The notes: a model not told the origin generated them from the letters alone. A stretch of DNA of 64,000 nt from Halorubrum sp. 2020YC2 (GCF_018623055.1 NZ_CP076019.1:1984001-2048000); one strand, 5' to 3'; shown: positions 24,192-33,094, counted from the stretch's first letter. A program made the numbers and translations.

Positions 24192-25521
24192 CGCTCTCAC
24201 CTCCGGCGGGCCGCTCGGAGAGGTCGACGGCGGCGGCCGTCTCGATCCGGTCGCCTAAGATCCCCTCCGGGCGCCGGTGGATGATGAACACCAAGACGAG
24301 CCCGAGGAAGACGAACTGGAGCGGTGCGACGTTGTCGCTCGCGTACGCGAGGAACGTCACCGGGTCCAGCGAGACGAGCGCGTCAGCGAACGACGGCGGC
24401 GTCTCGGCGTCGATGAACCCGCGGACGGCCCCGCCGACGCGCCGCGGTCCCTCGAACAGCACCGCGGCGAAGACGATGCCGCCGAGAACGGAGCCGGTGT
24501 TCGAGCCGGAGCCGCCGATGATCACCGCGATGAACACGTAGAAGGTCAGGAGGGGGCGGAACTGCGGCGTCGGCGAGACGTTGCCCTGACTGCCGAACCA
24601 GAGGATGCCGGCGAGTCCCATCAGCGCGCAGCCGATGACGAACACCTTGATCTTCACGAGGTTCACGTCCTTGCCGAGCGAGTTGGCGACGAGTTCGTCC
24701 TCGCGGATCGCCTTCATCGTCCGGCCGAACGGCGACCGGCCGAGGCGTTCCAAGAGGAGGTAGAAGCCGACCAGGAAGCCGGCGAGGACGACGATGTACC
24801 CCCAGCCGATGAGGATCGGATGGGAGATGCCGAGCCCGTCGGTTCCGAAGACGCCGAAGACGAGGTCCCCGAGCGCGGTCGGGTTCCCCGCCTGCCCGTC
24901 GACGAGGAACAGGCTGCGGACGGGGTTGTCCGGCATCCCCATCCCGCGGCCGCCGCCCGTCCCGGCGCCGATCGTGTCGCGCAGGAAGTTGTCGAACGTG
25001 CTCGACTGGAGCGACAGCCGGACGATCTCCGAGAGCCCGAGCGTCACGATGGCGAGGTAGTCGGCCTTGAGGCGCAGCGCCGGCAGGGCGGCGATCCCGC
25101 CGAGCAGCGCCGCCATCCCCATCCCGGCGACGATGCCGACCGGGAGCGGCAGCCCGAGTCCGGGCGGCCCGAAGGCGGGGTCGGGCGACCGGACGACCAT
25201 CCCCATCGTGTACACGCCGACGGCCATGAAGCCGGCGACGCCGATGTTGAAGAGGCCGGTGTACCCCCACTGGAGGTTCAAGGCGAGCGCGGTGAGCGCG
25301 TAGACGAGACCGAGGAACGTCAGCGTCTCCATGAGCCCGACGACGCTGTTGAGACCGTCGGTGAAGGTCAAAAGCGTCGCGGCCGCGTAGATCGCGAGCA
25401 GCGTCCCGACTACGAGTCCGAGGTCGCTCTCTCGGGCGGCCTCGATCACCGCCGCCGTCGCGCTCTCGGGCGCGTCGGACGCGGACGCGTCGGCGTCGTC
25501 GGGGGCGTCGTCGTCGCTCAT
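24184..25521 (-). CDS. livM: Branched-chain-amino-acid-type ABC permease LivM
   Basis: A 445-residue membrane permease. After an acidic N-terminus (MSDDDAPDD) there are about ten hydrophobic helices. LivM marks include LNLQWGYTGLFNIGVAGFMA near residue 80, RLKADYLAIVTLGLSEIVRL, and the ATPase-contacting loop GRSPFGRTMKAIREDELVA near residue 290. It forms the pore with LivH. ATG 25521 overlaps the livH stop by 4 nt; the upstream in-frame extension overlaps livH and is not used. Confidence 0.92.
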   Translation of the reverse strand: MSDDDAPDDADASASDAPESATAAVIEAARESDLGLVVGTLLAIYAAATLLTFTDGLNSVVGLMETLTFLGLVYALTALALNLQWGYTGLFNIGVAGFMAVGVYTMGMVVRSPDPAFGPPGLGLPLPVGIVAGMGMAALLGGIAALPALRLKADYLAIVTLGLSEIVRLSLQSSTFDNFLRDTIGAGTGGGRGMGMPDNPVRSLFLVDGQAGNPTALGDLVFGVFGTDGLGISHPILIGWGYIVVLAGFLVGFYLLLERLGRSPFGRTMKAIREDELVANSLGKDVNLVKIKVFVIGCALMGLAGILWFGSQGNVSPTPQFRPLLTFYVFIAVIIGGSGSNTGSVLGGIVFAAVLFEGPRRVGGAVRGFIDAETPPSFADALVSLDPVTFLAYASDNVAPLQFVFLGLVLVFIIHRRPEGILGDRIETAAAVDLSERPAGGESDE

Positions 25522-26639
25522 GTCGTACTCACCCCCCCGAACAGCCCCTCGGGACGCAACAGCAGCATCAGGATCATCACGGCGAACGCCGCCGCCTGGT
25601 TGAAGTCGGAGGGGATCCAGATCGTCGAGGTCGTGAACACGACGCCGATGACGAGTCCGCCGACGATGGCGCCGTAGACGGAGCCGATCCCGCCTAAGAT
25701 TACGGCCGCGAAGATGAGGAGCAGGAGGAGCCAGCCGAAGTCGAACTGGATCGTCCCGCGGAGCAGGACGTAGAGGTAGCCGGACGCGCCCGCGAGCCCG
25801 CCGCCGATGATCCACGTGGCGGTGACGACGCGCTCGGCCGGGATTCCCGTGATGAGCGCGAGGTCCTTGTTGTCGGCCATCGCGCGCATCGCGGTCCCGA
25901 GCTTCGTGTGCTGGAGCATGCCGTGCATCGCGAGCATGAGTCCGAGCGCCGCGACGAGGATGGTGAGCTCGTGCGCGTTCACCGAGACGCCGAGGGGACC
26001 GAACGCCAGGTTCGACGCGTCGACGCTGGCGGTGATCCCCCGGCGGTCGGAGCCGTAGACGAACTGGAGCAGGTAGCGGACGATCAGCGCGGCCCCGATG
26101 GAGGCGATAAGCAGCGCGATCCCGTCGCGGTCCCGCATCGGCTTGTAGAAGGCTCGGTCGAGCGCCACCGCGAGCGCCGCGGTGACGACGAACGCCGCGA
26201 CCAGTCCGACGAGGATGGCGGCGGGCGTCGTGAGGATGTGCGCGCCGATGTCGCCCGGCGAGGCGCTCCCGGCGTCGCGGAGGGTCAGCAACGCGCGGGC
26301 CGGCACGTCACCGAAGCCGGCGATCAGGAACGCGACGCCCCAGCCGGAGAACGCCCCGACGCTGACGAGGTCGCCGTGCGAGAAGTTCGCGAACGAGAGG
26401 ATGCTGTACGTCATCGAGAGCCCGATGCCCGCCAGGCCGATCACCAGTCCGATTACGATTCCGCTCCAGAGGTTCGATCCGAGCTGGTCGACCGAGAGCG
26501 ACCCCCCGATCGGGCCGAGACCGACCCCTCCGAGTTTCGCCGCGAGGTCGAGCAGAAGCAGACCGCCGAGGACGGCGACGAGGAGGAGCCCCGGCCGAGC
26601 CCGCGCGGAGTCGACGATCGACGAGTCAGTTGTTCCCAT
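25518..26639 (-). CDS. livH: Branched-chain-amino-acid-type ABC permease LivH
   Basis: A 373-residue membrane permease with about eight to nine helices. LivH marks are GLSMTYSILSFANFSHGDLV near residue 80, FYKPMRDRDGIALLIASIG, and the coupling loop KLGTAMRAMADNKDLALITG near residue 260. First gene of the livHMGF operon. The binding protein expected with such an operon is the convergent gene at 20301, separated from livF by repeat locus A. The 150-nt gap before lipA on the right contains the operon promoter; a gagttatttaccc stretch (minus, about 26675-26687) lies 40-50 nt upstream of the start. Confidence 0.92.
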   Translation of the reverse strand: MGTTDSSIVDSARARPGLLLVAVLGGLLLLDLAAKLGGVGLGPIGGSLSVDQLGSNLWSGIVIGLVIGLAGIGLSMTYSILSFANFSHGDLVSVGAFSGWGVAFLIAGFGDVPARALLTLRDAGSASPGDIGAHILTTPAAILVGLVAAFVVTAALAVALDRAFYKPMRDRDGIALLIASIGAALIVRYLLQFVYGSDRRGITASVDASNLAFGPLGVSVNAHELTILVAALGLMLAMHGMLQHTKLGTAMRAMADNKDLALITGIPAERVVTATWIIGGGLAGASGYLYVLLRGTIQFDFGWLLLLLIFAAVILGGIGSVYGAIVGGLVIGVVFTTSTIWIPSDFNQAAAFAVMILMLLLRPEGLFGGVSTT

Positions 26640-26793
26640 GTGTACGTCTCACTAAGGCAGGGTGAGTTACCGAGGGGTAAATAACTCGCTGTTCGGACAA
26701 AAAGTCGAACCTCAAAAACGCCTGACAGCTGTCGGAGGAAGCGAGTCGGGAGAGCCGCTCCCAGTCGCCGCCGACGGCCCGCGCGTGCCGCAC

Positions 26794-27732
26794 TCAGTCG
26801 CCGCCGGCGGCTCGCGCGTGCCGCCGCGCGTCCTCGGGCGACCGCCCCTCGCGGACGAGCGCCTCGACGAACAGCTCGCCCGCCTTGTACGACGACCGGA
26901 CCATAGCGCCGGACGCGCAGTAGAGGAAGTCGAACTCCGCCTCCGCGACCCGCCGCCACGTCTCGAAGACGTCCGGGTGGACGTACTCGAACACGTCCAG
27001 ATGCGAGCGCGAGGGCTGGAGGTACTGGCCGAAGGTGACCACGTCGACGCCGACCTCGCGGAGGTCCCCGAGCGTTCGGTACACCTCGTGGTCGTACTCC
27101 CCGACGCCGAGCATGAGGCTCGTCTTCGTGTAGATGTCGGACTCGCGGTCGACCCGGTCGAGGACCGCGAGCGACTGCTCGTAGTCCGCCCGCCGGTCCC
27201 GGACCGGCCACTGCAGCCGCTCGACCGTCTCGACGTTGTGCGCGATCACGTCCGGCTCCGCGTCGACGATCCGGTCGATCGCCTCGGGGTCGCCCTGAAA
27301 GTCCGGGATGAGCGTCTCCACGAGCACCTCCGGGTCGCGGCGCTTGATCTCGCGGATCGTCTCCGCGAAGTGCGCCGACCCGCCGTCCGCGAGGTCGTCG
27401 CGGTCGACGGAGGTCAAGACGACGTAGTCGAGACCGATCTCCGCGACCGCGTCCGCGACGTTCGCCGGCTCGTCGGGGTCGAGCGCCTCCATCCCGCCGG
27501 TCTCGACGTCACAGAAGTTACAGCCGCGCGAGCAGCGGTCGCCCATCAGCATGAACGTCGCCGTGCCGGGGCCGTCGTTCCCCGACCAGCACTCGCCCAT
27601 GTTCGGGCAGTTCGCCTCCTCGCAGACCGTGTGGAGGTCGTGCTCGCGGAGGGTGGACTTGATCTCGGTGAAGCGACTCCCGGACGGCGGGCGCGACTTC
27701 AGCCAGTCCGGCTTCCGGCGGCCGCGTTGCAT
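26794..27732 (-). CDS. lipA: Lipoyl synthase
   Basis: A radical-SAM enzyme that inserts two sulfurs into a protein-bound octanoyl group to make lipoyl. Both iron-sulfur sites are present: the auxiliary cluster motif CEEANCPNMGEC near residue 40 and the SAM-cluster motif CSRGCNFC near residue 70. The C-terminal RSSY (MVRSSYKAGE) also marks LipA. Length 312 residues. ATG 27732 is chosen because the protein starts MQRGRRKPDWLKSR as in other LipA. Confidence 0.95.
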   Translation of the reverse strand: MQRGRRKPDWLKSRPPSGSRFTEIKSTLREHDLHTVCEEANCPNMGECWSGNDGPGTATFMLMGDRCSRGCNFCDVETGGMEALDPDEPANVADAVAEIGLDYVVLTSVDRDDLADGGSAHFAETIREIKRRDPEVLVETLIPDFQGDPEAIDRIVDAEPDVIAHNVETVERLQWPVRDRRADYEQSLAVLDRVDRESDIYTKTSLMLGVGEYDHEVYRTLGDLREVGVDVVTFGQYLQPSRSHLDVFEYVHPDVFETWRRVAEAEFDFLYCASGAMVRSSYKAGELFVEALVREGRSPEDARRHARAAGGD

Positions 27733-27911
27733 GGTCGACCCTTGGCGTCCGAGCGCAAAAGGGTGCGGGTCGGATCGTCTCCCGCTGCCGGGTTTTCGAG
27801 CGTCGTATCGGCTCACCTCGATCTGCGCCGTCAGCGGATCCTCCGGCCAGTAGGTGATTCAATTATTTGAGGTGGAAATAGATTTATTGCTCACCATCCG
27901 GTAGGTAGAGT

Positions 27912-28433
27912 ATGAGCGAAGTCAGCCCCGCGGTTGAAGCGTGGAAAGAAAACGCGAGCGCATTCGACAGGGTTCAGTCAGTCGCCAGCACCCTTTCAGA
28001 ACCGCAGACGGCGTCGTACATCGCGAACGAAGCGTACGTGGCTGAGAACACCGCACGGAAACACTTGGAGCGGCTCGTGGATCTGAACGTCCTGATAACG
28101 AGCGAGCGAGAGGGGACGACCCACTACTCCGCCGACCCACTCCACACCCGGCTACAGACGCTTCGGGAATTGCTGGAACAGAACGATCGCGACGACCTGA
28201 TCGAATTGAAGTCGGATCTACAGTCGGAGATCCAAGGGTGGAGCGACGAGTACGGGGTCGACTCACCCTCCGAACTCCGTGCCTGTGCCGCGGAGACGGG
28301 GACTGCCGCGCAAACGAGAGCAGTCAAAACGACGGCGAGTGATTGGGAACTCGTCTCGTATCGCCTGTCTATCGTCGAGGACGCTATCGAGAACTACGCG
28401 GAGTACGACCGAGACTACCGAGCGTCGGCCTGA
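27912..28433 (+). CDS. HTH protein of a putative toxin-antitoxin pair (DUF7342-like), pair 1
   Basis: A 173-residue protein. Residues 15-65 are a winged HTH (TASYIANEAYVAENTARKHLERLVDLNVL) and the rest is helical with the marker SDEYGVDSPSELR and a final helix SYRLSIVEDAIENY. The paralogue at 30531 has the same parts. The next gene begins 3 nt after the stop and encodes a TumE-like protein, so this is probably the antitoxin and autoregulator. A TATA-like atagatttattgc stretch lies about 25-30 nt before the ATG. Confidence 0.75.
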   Translation: MSEVSPAVEAWKENASAFDRVQSVASTLSEPQTASYIANEAYVAENTARKHLERLVDLNVLITSEREGTTHYSADPLHTRLQTLRELLEQNDRDDLIELKSDLQSEIQGWSDEYGVDSPSELRACAAETGTAAQTRAVKTTASDWELVSYRLSIVEDAIENYAEYDRDYRASA

Positions 28434-28435
28434 CT

Positions 28436-28876
28436 ATGAGCGGTAGTGGAGGATCATACGATCCGGCAGCGGCTTCCCATCGAGTCCTTCGCGGTATCCA
28501 GCAAGAACTCGAGCGGCATCCGGTGGTCACGGAGGTTCGAGGGTTCCCGGCAGGAGAGTTTACGCAAGTTGTCGCAGAGATAGCGGCCGGACGGTGGGAG
28601 ATCGAGCGTGACGGGGGCACGCTCACGGTGCGGTGGTTTACCGGAGAGACGCCCGACGACCGCCCGGTGTTTTCGTTTCACTACAGCGACGAGCGGGTCG
28701 ATTTCGGGTGGCACCACGAGCCGAACCCACACGTCGACGAGTGGGGGCACTTTCAGGAGCGGACGGGCGAGAAGGCGGAATATTCGTACGAGCCGTTCAC
28801 GTTCCCTTCTAAAAGCCCAACGCGGCTCGTCTGGGAGATCATGACTTCCCTCTCCGAACGACTCGAGTCGGAGTGA
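28436..28876 (+). CDS. TumE-like (DUF6516-like) putative toxin, pair 1
   Basis: A 146-residue protein. The central part FSFHYSDERVDFGWHHEPNP followed by HVDEWGHFQER resembles the YhYxD...H-rich core of TumE/DUF6516 proteins, which act as toxins with an HTH partner in characterised systems. It then has YEPFTFPSKSPTRLVWEIM and a short C-terminal helix. Starts 3 nt after the HTH gene. The similarity to the product at 30051 is moderate, so the toxin role is inferred mainly from arrangement and the His/aromatic core. Confidence 0.55.
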   Translation: MSGSGGSYDPAAASHRVLRGIQQELERHPVVTEVRGFPAGEFTQVVAEIAAGRWEIERDGGTLTVRWFTGETPDDRPVFSFHYSDERVDFGWHHEPNPHVDEWGHFQERTGEKAEYSYEPFTFPSKSPTRLVWEIMTSLSERLESE

Positions 28877-28973
28877 ACGTCTGGTAGGGGGTTCGCGCGG
28901 GACCGACTCAACCCGGGTGATACCGCTCGCAACCGGATCCGTCCTCCGCTACGCCCGGCCCAGCCCGGGCGAC

Positions 28974-29975
28974 CTACGCCTCCGGGACGAAGACGTTCAT
29001 CGACGGCGTCTGGATCCCCTGAAACTTGTTCTTCCAGTTGTACGCGATGTTCAATACGCGCCGCCGGTTCCCCGGCGGCCCGGTCACCACGCTCACGGAG
29101 GTGCCGTCCTCCGGGACCTCGACGCGCGTGTCCTCCCACTCGAAGCCGGCGAGCAGCTCAGCGGGGTTCTCATCGGTCACCGTCGCGCTGTTCCTGTTCA
29201 CCTCGTACAGGCGGTAGGCGTCCGCCGCCAGCAGCCGCTTGATCTCGTCGAGGTCCTCGTCGAAGTGCTCCCGCAGCGCGTCGGCGGTGTGGTAGCCGCA
29301 GACGATCAGGTGCGCGAACGTCTCGACGTTGCGGGGGTTCTGCTCCGCGGCGCGGAGGTGATCGAAGTACGCCAGCTTCTCCTCGCGGTCGAGTTCGAGG
29401 ATTTCGTTGATGATTCGGGCCGCCTCCCGCTGCGTCTCCGTCGCGTCCGGGTCCGCGAGAACCTCGTCCGCCCGCGACCCGGTGTTCTGTCCCCGCGACA
29501 CGTCGACGACGTTCTTGAGGTGTTTCGCGCGGTCGTACACCGCCGACTTGTACGACCAGTCGCGGACGTCGTCCGGGTAGTCGTCGAACTGCCGGAGCAG
29601 CGCCTCGCGGTCCTCGGGGAACCCGATCTCCTCCCGGAACTCGCTCCACGCGGTCGCGTCCTCGAAGAGTCCGAACTGCGTCAGGGTGTCCTGCCCGAGG
29701 TTCGCCCGCGTGCCCCCGCTGGCGACGAACTTCGCTTCGAGGAACGTCTCCGCGCCGTCGACGTCGACGACGAGGTCGCCCAGCGAGTCGTAGGAGTTGC
29801 CGGCGTGGCACACCTCTGTCCGCTCCGGGAAGTCGGCCGCGATCCGCTCGGCCAAGGCCGCCGCGAGGTCGGGTCGGCCCTGCTCTTCGAGGTCGGGGTC
29901 GGGTTCCGCGCCGTTCGCGAGTTGCGCCGTCAGCTTCTCGGTGGCCTCGACCCAGCCGCGCTCGTGTTTGCCCAT
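28974..29975 (-). CDS. PD-(D/E)XK nuclease-like protein
   Basis: A 333-residue protein of a family I cannot name. Residues 40-110 look like a restriction-endonuclease fold: an N-terminal helix with Glu, then SLGDLVVDVDG (D67) and, 13 residues later, TFLEAKF (E80-x-K82), which fits PD-(D/E)XK spacing. A Gln in GQDTLTQFGLF follows. The remainder is helical and ends in a beta-rich segment (YNWKNKFQGIQTP). It lies between two toxin-antitoxin-like pairs and has no methyltransferase neighbour, so a solitary defence nuclease or repair enzyme is likely. Activity is unproven. Confidence 0.6.
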   Translation of the reverse strand: MGKHERGWVEATEKLTAQLANGAEPDPDLEEQGRPDLAAALAERIAADFPERTEVCHAGNSYDSLGDLVVDVDGAETFLEAKFVASGGTRANLGQDTLTQFGLFEDATAWSEFREEIGFPEDREALLRQFDDYPDDVRDWSYKSAVYDRAKHLKNVVDVSRGQNTGSRADEVLADPDATETQREAARIINEILELDREEKLAYFDHLRAAEQNPRNVETFAHLIVCGYHTADALREHFDEDLDEIKRLLAADAYRLYEVNRNSATVTDENPAELLAGFEWEDTRVEVPEDGTSVSVVTGPPGNRRRVLNIAYNWKNKFQGIQTPSMNVFVPEA

Positions 29976-30050
29976 GTAGCCTGTCGGTCGGAGAGTGGGG
30001 AATAAAAAAGCGCCTACCCCGCGGAGATTCGATCGGTCACCGGCGCCGAT

Positions 30051-30527
30051 TCAGGGCGAGTTGCTCGCGGCGTTGAGCGGCGCGTGCGAGTCCGCGTGGT
30101 AGGCGACGCGCCACAGCTTGAGAACGGCGCGGGTGACCAGTTCCTCGGGGGACCGCGTGATACAGGACGCCTCGACCGCGTCGGGATCCGAACTCGCGTC
30201 CGGCGGCGGGTGATAGTGTTCCTGCTCGGAGGCGCGGACGTAGTCGCCGCCGTGGAGATGGTTTCCCCACCGGAGGTCCACGCCCGTGGGGTCCGTGTAG
30301 TGGTACTTGTAATCGTCTCGCGTCGTCCACGTCACGTCGATGCGGGCCTCCTCGGCGTCGCGGAGGCCGTCCGCGAGTTCGACTTCGAGCACGGACGGAT
30401 TGAGGTAGTCGTCGAGGCTGGCCGTCGCGAGCGGCTCCATCTCCTCGATAATGTCGCGGATCGCGAGCAGCGCCGGGCGGTCGGTCGCCCCCCTGAGGGC
30501 GTGGGCCTCGTCCCGTGGCTCCGGCAT
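30051..30527 (-). CDS. TumE-family (DUF6516) putative toxin, pair 2
   Basis: A 158-residue protein with the TumE/DUF6516 core: YLNPSVLEVELADGLRD, RIDVTWTTRDDYKYHYTDPT, DLRWGNHLHGGDY and a His-rich segment (EQEHYHPPPDAS), then ASCITRSPEELVTRAVLKLW. The conserved Tyr/His positions are those expected for the family. It follows the HTH gene at 30531 by only 3 nt on the same strand, the standard antitoxin-first order. Confidence 0.7.
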   Translation of the reverse strand: MPEPRDEAHALRGATDRPALLAIRDIIEEMEPLATASLDDYLNPSVLEVELADGLRDAEEARIDVTWTTRDDYKYHYTDPTGVDLRWGNHLHGGDYVRASEQEHYHPPPDASSDPDAVEASCITRSPEELVTRAVLKLWRVAYHADSHAPLNAASNSP

Positions 30528-30530
30528 GCG

Positions 30531-31121
30531 TTATACGGGGACGCCGCCGTCGCCGGGGCTGCGGTCGTCGTCGACGAACCGCTCCGCGTTGCCGATCGAG
30601 AGGGCCGCGTTCGCGAACGCGAGGTTCCGCCGGAGCGTCTTCCACTCGCGGACCGTCTCCGGATCGGGGCCATCCGACGCGGACTCGGACGCCGCGAGCG
30701 CGTGGTTCGTTCGGTCGACGGTCAGTTCCTCAGGAGACTCGACGCCGTACTCCGACTGGAGCTCTGCGAGCCGCGTCCGCATCTCTCGGATCCGAGCGAC
30801 GAGGTCGTCGGTGGAGACGCGTTCGAGGATCTCCGCGGCCTGCTCGACGACCAGCGACTCCGGCGAGCGCCGGTACAGCGTCCCGCCGTGGTCGCCGTTC
30901 GCCGTCTCGACGAACCCCTCCGTCGCGAGCGCGTTTAGGTGTTTGCGGGCGGTTTTCGGCGCGGTTCGCGCCTCCTCCGCGACCGTGTCGGCCGAGACGA
31001 GGTCGTACGCGTGCTCGATGACGCGCCGGACGCGTTCGTACGGCGTCGTTTCGGCCTCCCACTCGGCGCCGACCGCCTCGTTGATGTCCGCGAACTCCTC
31101 CGGTGGGCTTCCGTCGTTCAT
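30531..31121 (-). CDS. HTH protein of a putative toxin-antitoxin pair (DUF7342-like), pair 2
   Basis: A 196-residue winged-helix protein: TPYERVRRVIEHAYDLVSAD, then HTH TVAEEARTAPKTARKHLNAL, then helical LQSEYGVESPEELTVDRT and a C-terminal helix WKTLRRNLAFANAALSIGN. It is the clear paralogue of the protein at 27912. A TATA-like box in atactatattccc lies 15-25 nt before the ATG on the minus strand, within an imperfect palindrome (tagtattttggagcgtacta, 31148-31167) that could be the operator. Confidence 0.75.
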   Translation of the reverse strand: MNDGSPPEEFADINEAVGAEWEAETTPYERVRRVIEHAYDLVSADTVAEEARTAPKTARKHLNALATEGFVETANGDHGGTLYRRSPESLVVEQAAEILERVSTDDLVARIREMRTRLAELQSEYGVESPEELTVDRTNHALAASESASDGPDPETVREWKTLRRNLAFANAALSIGNAERFVDDDRSPGDGGVPV

Positions 31122-31147
31122 ACGGCCACGAAGGCTGTGAGGGAATA

Positions 31148-31167
31148 TAGTATTTTGGAGCGTACTA
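31148..31167. promoter_or_regulatory. Palindromic putative operator of TA pair 2
   Basis: The sequence tagtattttggagcgtacta has matching ends (TAGTA...TACTA) and lies just upstream of the HTH/toxin genes, overlapping their likely promoter. Autoregulation through such a site is usual for antitoxins with an HTH, but nothing here proves binding. Confidence 0.3.
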
Positions 31168-31350
31168 AATCACGATAGATTCGGTCGAGTCCCTCACAGA
31201 GACGAGATGTCGGCGCCGTGACCCGTCCATGCTCGAGTGAAGACGCGCGTGGTATTCCATCGAGACACTACCGGGAGCTCGTTCGTCCCCTTCGACCGGT
31301 GTCTCACTACGTAACGGAGGTGTAACTATCGGAGATAGTGAGCAAAGAAA

Positions 31351-31421
31351 GCCTAGGCCGAGATTTGAACTCGGGGTCTCGTCCTTACCAAGGACGCGCT
31401 TTACCGCTAAGCTACCCAGGC
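31351..31421 (-). tRNA. tRNA-Thr (GGT anticodon)
   Basis: On the minus strand a full cloverleaf is visible. The acceptor GCCTGGG pairs with CCTAGGC (one G-U), the D arm contains AGCGGTAAAG, the anticodon stem CGTCC/GGACG encloses loop TTGGTAA with anticodon GGT, and the T arm is CCGAG-TTCAAAT-CTCGG. No intron. CCA is not encoded. Confidence 0.95.
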
Positions 31422-31517
31422 ACGCAAACTGTCGTTGACCGGATTCGACTTTATGGGTTTCGATTCGCGGGCGCGGCGTCGGGGAATCGCCGAGGTCCCG
31501 AAACGTCTCTCCGCCGA

Positions 31518-32186
31518 CTAACTGTCCGTCGCGCTGACGGCCCGGTCGGAGATGTCCGCGATGCGGTCGGCGGTCGCCTCCGGTAGCGCCCGGCCCGCGG
31601 GCGGGAACTCGCCGTCGCAGTCGGCGGCGAGGTCGCGGGCGTATTCGAGCAGCTCCTCGGGCGGGTCGCCGCCGACGGCGGTGGTGCCGGCGACGACCGC
31701 GAGTTCGAGGGCGTCCACCTCCAGGTTGCGGTCGAGCCCGGCCGCCGTCTCGGGGTCCGTGCCCTCGCGGTCGCGTAGGGTCTGGTCGCGGCCGAACGCG
31801 CGCACCACGTCGACCGCGGGGCGGGCGGCGTCGGTACAGGCAAGCAGCGAGAAGCCGCGGGAGACGAGCACGTCGGCGGCGAGGACGTCCATGTCCGCGT
31901 CGATGTCGGCGGCGGTCGGCGCGGTCACCCACGGCTCCTCGCGGGCGACCGTGCGGGTGAGCCGCAGCCCCTCGTAGATGAGCTGCACGCCCGCCGCGCG
32001 GTCGGCCACGTCCGCGAGGTCGACCTCCGACTCCAGCGCGCGAGCCGTGACCAGCGCCAGCACGCCGGGGGTCACCGCCGCGTCGCCGATCCGGGCGTCG
32101 AGGGCCTCGCGGAGCTGTTCGGGTTCCACGTCCGCGAGCGCCTCTCGCGCGGCGTCACGCGCTCGCGCGGCATCGTCCATTGCCAT
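31518..32186 (-). CDS. Conserved haloarchaeal helical protein (DUF7114-like)
   Basis: A 222-residue, almost wholly helical acidic protein. The segment YEGLRLTRTVAREEPW...DADMDVLAADVLVSRGFSLLA recalls the small subunit of heterodimeric polyprenyl synthases (helical, with similar Asp spacing) but the DDxxD motif of active prenyl synthases is absent. I recall the family as DUF7114; its function is unknown to me. Start at 32186 (MAMDDAAR); the Met two codons later is equally good. It is divergent from the enoyl-CoA hydratase gene. Confidence 0.65.
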   Translation of the reverse strand: MAMDDAARARDAAREALADVEPEQLREALDARIGDAAVTPGVLALVTARALESEVDLADVADRAAGVQLIYEGLRLTRTVAREEPWVTAPTAADIDADMDVLAADVLVSRGFSLLACTDAARPAVDVVRAFGRDQTLRDREGTDPETAAGLDRNLEVDALELAVVAGTTAVGGDPPEELLEYARDLAADCDGEFPPAGRALPEATADRIADISDRAVSATDS

Positions 32187-32239
32187 CCGGTAGACGAGCG
32201 AAGGGCAAAGACCTTTGGAAACGAACGGAATCCCGTACC

Positions 32240-32947
32240 GTGATCCGGACCCGAACCGACGGCGACGTGCGCGTCGTCACGCTGGACCGCCCCGAGGCGC
32301 GCAACGCGCTCCGCCCCGCGGACCTGACCGCCCTCCGAGAGGCGTTCGCGGAGCCGAAAGCCGACGAACGCCGGCCGGTGACGTTCCTTCGCGGCGCGGG
32401 CGACGCCTTCTGTGCCGGCGCCGACCTCGACGCGGTCGCCGCGCTCGACGACCCGGAGGCGTTCGCGCGGCGCGGCCAGCGCGTCGCCGCCGCGATAGCG
32501 GCGTCGCCGTCGGTCGTCGTCTGCGGAATCGACGGGTCGGCCCGCGGCGGCGGCGTCGAACTGGCGCTGGCGGCGGACGTCAGGGTCGCGACCCCGCGGG
32601 CGACGTTCGGGGAGCCGGGCGTCTCGCTCGGCCTGTTTGGCGCGTGGGGCGGGACCGTCAGGCTCCCGCGGATTATGGGCGAGGGCGACGCGCTCGACTT
32701 CGCGCTGTCGGGGCAGGTCCTCGACGCGGCGGCCGCGCTCCGGACCGGACTCGTGTCGCGCGTCGTCGACGACCCCCGCTCGGTGGCCGACGAGATTGCG
32801 GCGGGCGAGCCGGACGCGCTCGCGGCGATCAAACGCCGGATTCGGGACCGACGGGACGAGGGGACACAAGAGGACGCGGAGGCCGCGGCGTTTGCCGACC
32901 TTCACGACGCCCACGCGGCGGAGATCGCTCGACGGAGGGGAGAGTGA
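32240..32947 (+). CDS. Enoyl-CoA hydratase/isomerase-family protein
   Basis: A 235-residue crotonase-fold protein: TLDRPEARNALRP, the oxyanion-hole loop GAGDAFCAGADLDAV, and the second oxyanion segment IDGSARGGGVELALAADVRV, then EPGVSLGLFGAWGGTVRLPR. The active-site Glu of hydratases should lie in the last segment, where Leu-Gly-Leu replaces the usual KxGxxP pattern, so the reaction is uncertain. GTG at 32240 chosen since VIRTRTDGDVRVVTLDRP is the normal N-terminus; the upstream frame overlaps the neighbour's promoter. Confidence 0.85.
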   Translation: MIRTRTDGDVRVVTLDRPEARNALRPADLTALREAFAEPKADERRPVTFLRGAGDAFCAGADLDAVAALDDPEAFARRGQRVAAAIAASPSVVVCGIDGSARGGGVELALAADVRVATPRATFGEPGVSLGLFGAWGGTVRLPRIMGEGDALDFALSGQVLDAAAALRTGLVSRVVDDPRSVADEIAAGEPDALAAIKRRIRDRRDEGTQEDAEAAAFADLHDAHAAEIARRRGE

Positions 32948-33023
32948 GGCGCCGCGTCGATGGAGACCGTCCCGATGTGACAGACTTAAGTGAGTCTCCG
33001 ACCAACTGCCAGATGCGAAGCAC

Positions 33024-33094
33024 GCACCGGTAGTGTAGTGGTATCACGCAACCTTGCCATGGTTGCAACCCGAGTTCAAATCTCGGCCGGTGCA
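33024..33094 (+). tRNA. tRNA-Gly (GCC anticodon)
   Basis: A complete cloverleaf. The acceptor GCACCGG pairs with CCGGTGC, the D loop contains GTGGTATCAC, the anticodon stem CAACC/GGTTG encloses TTGCCAT with anticodon GCC, and the T arm is CCGAG-TTCAAAT-CTCGG. The last 23 nt are repeated at 33200-33222, suggesting use as an integration site. Confidence 0.96.
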
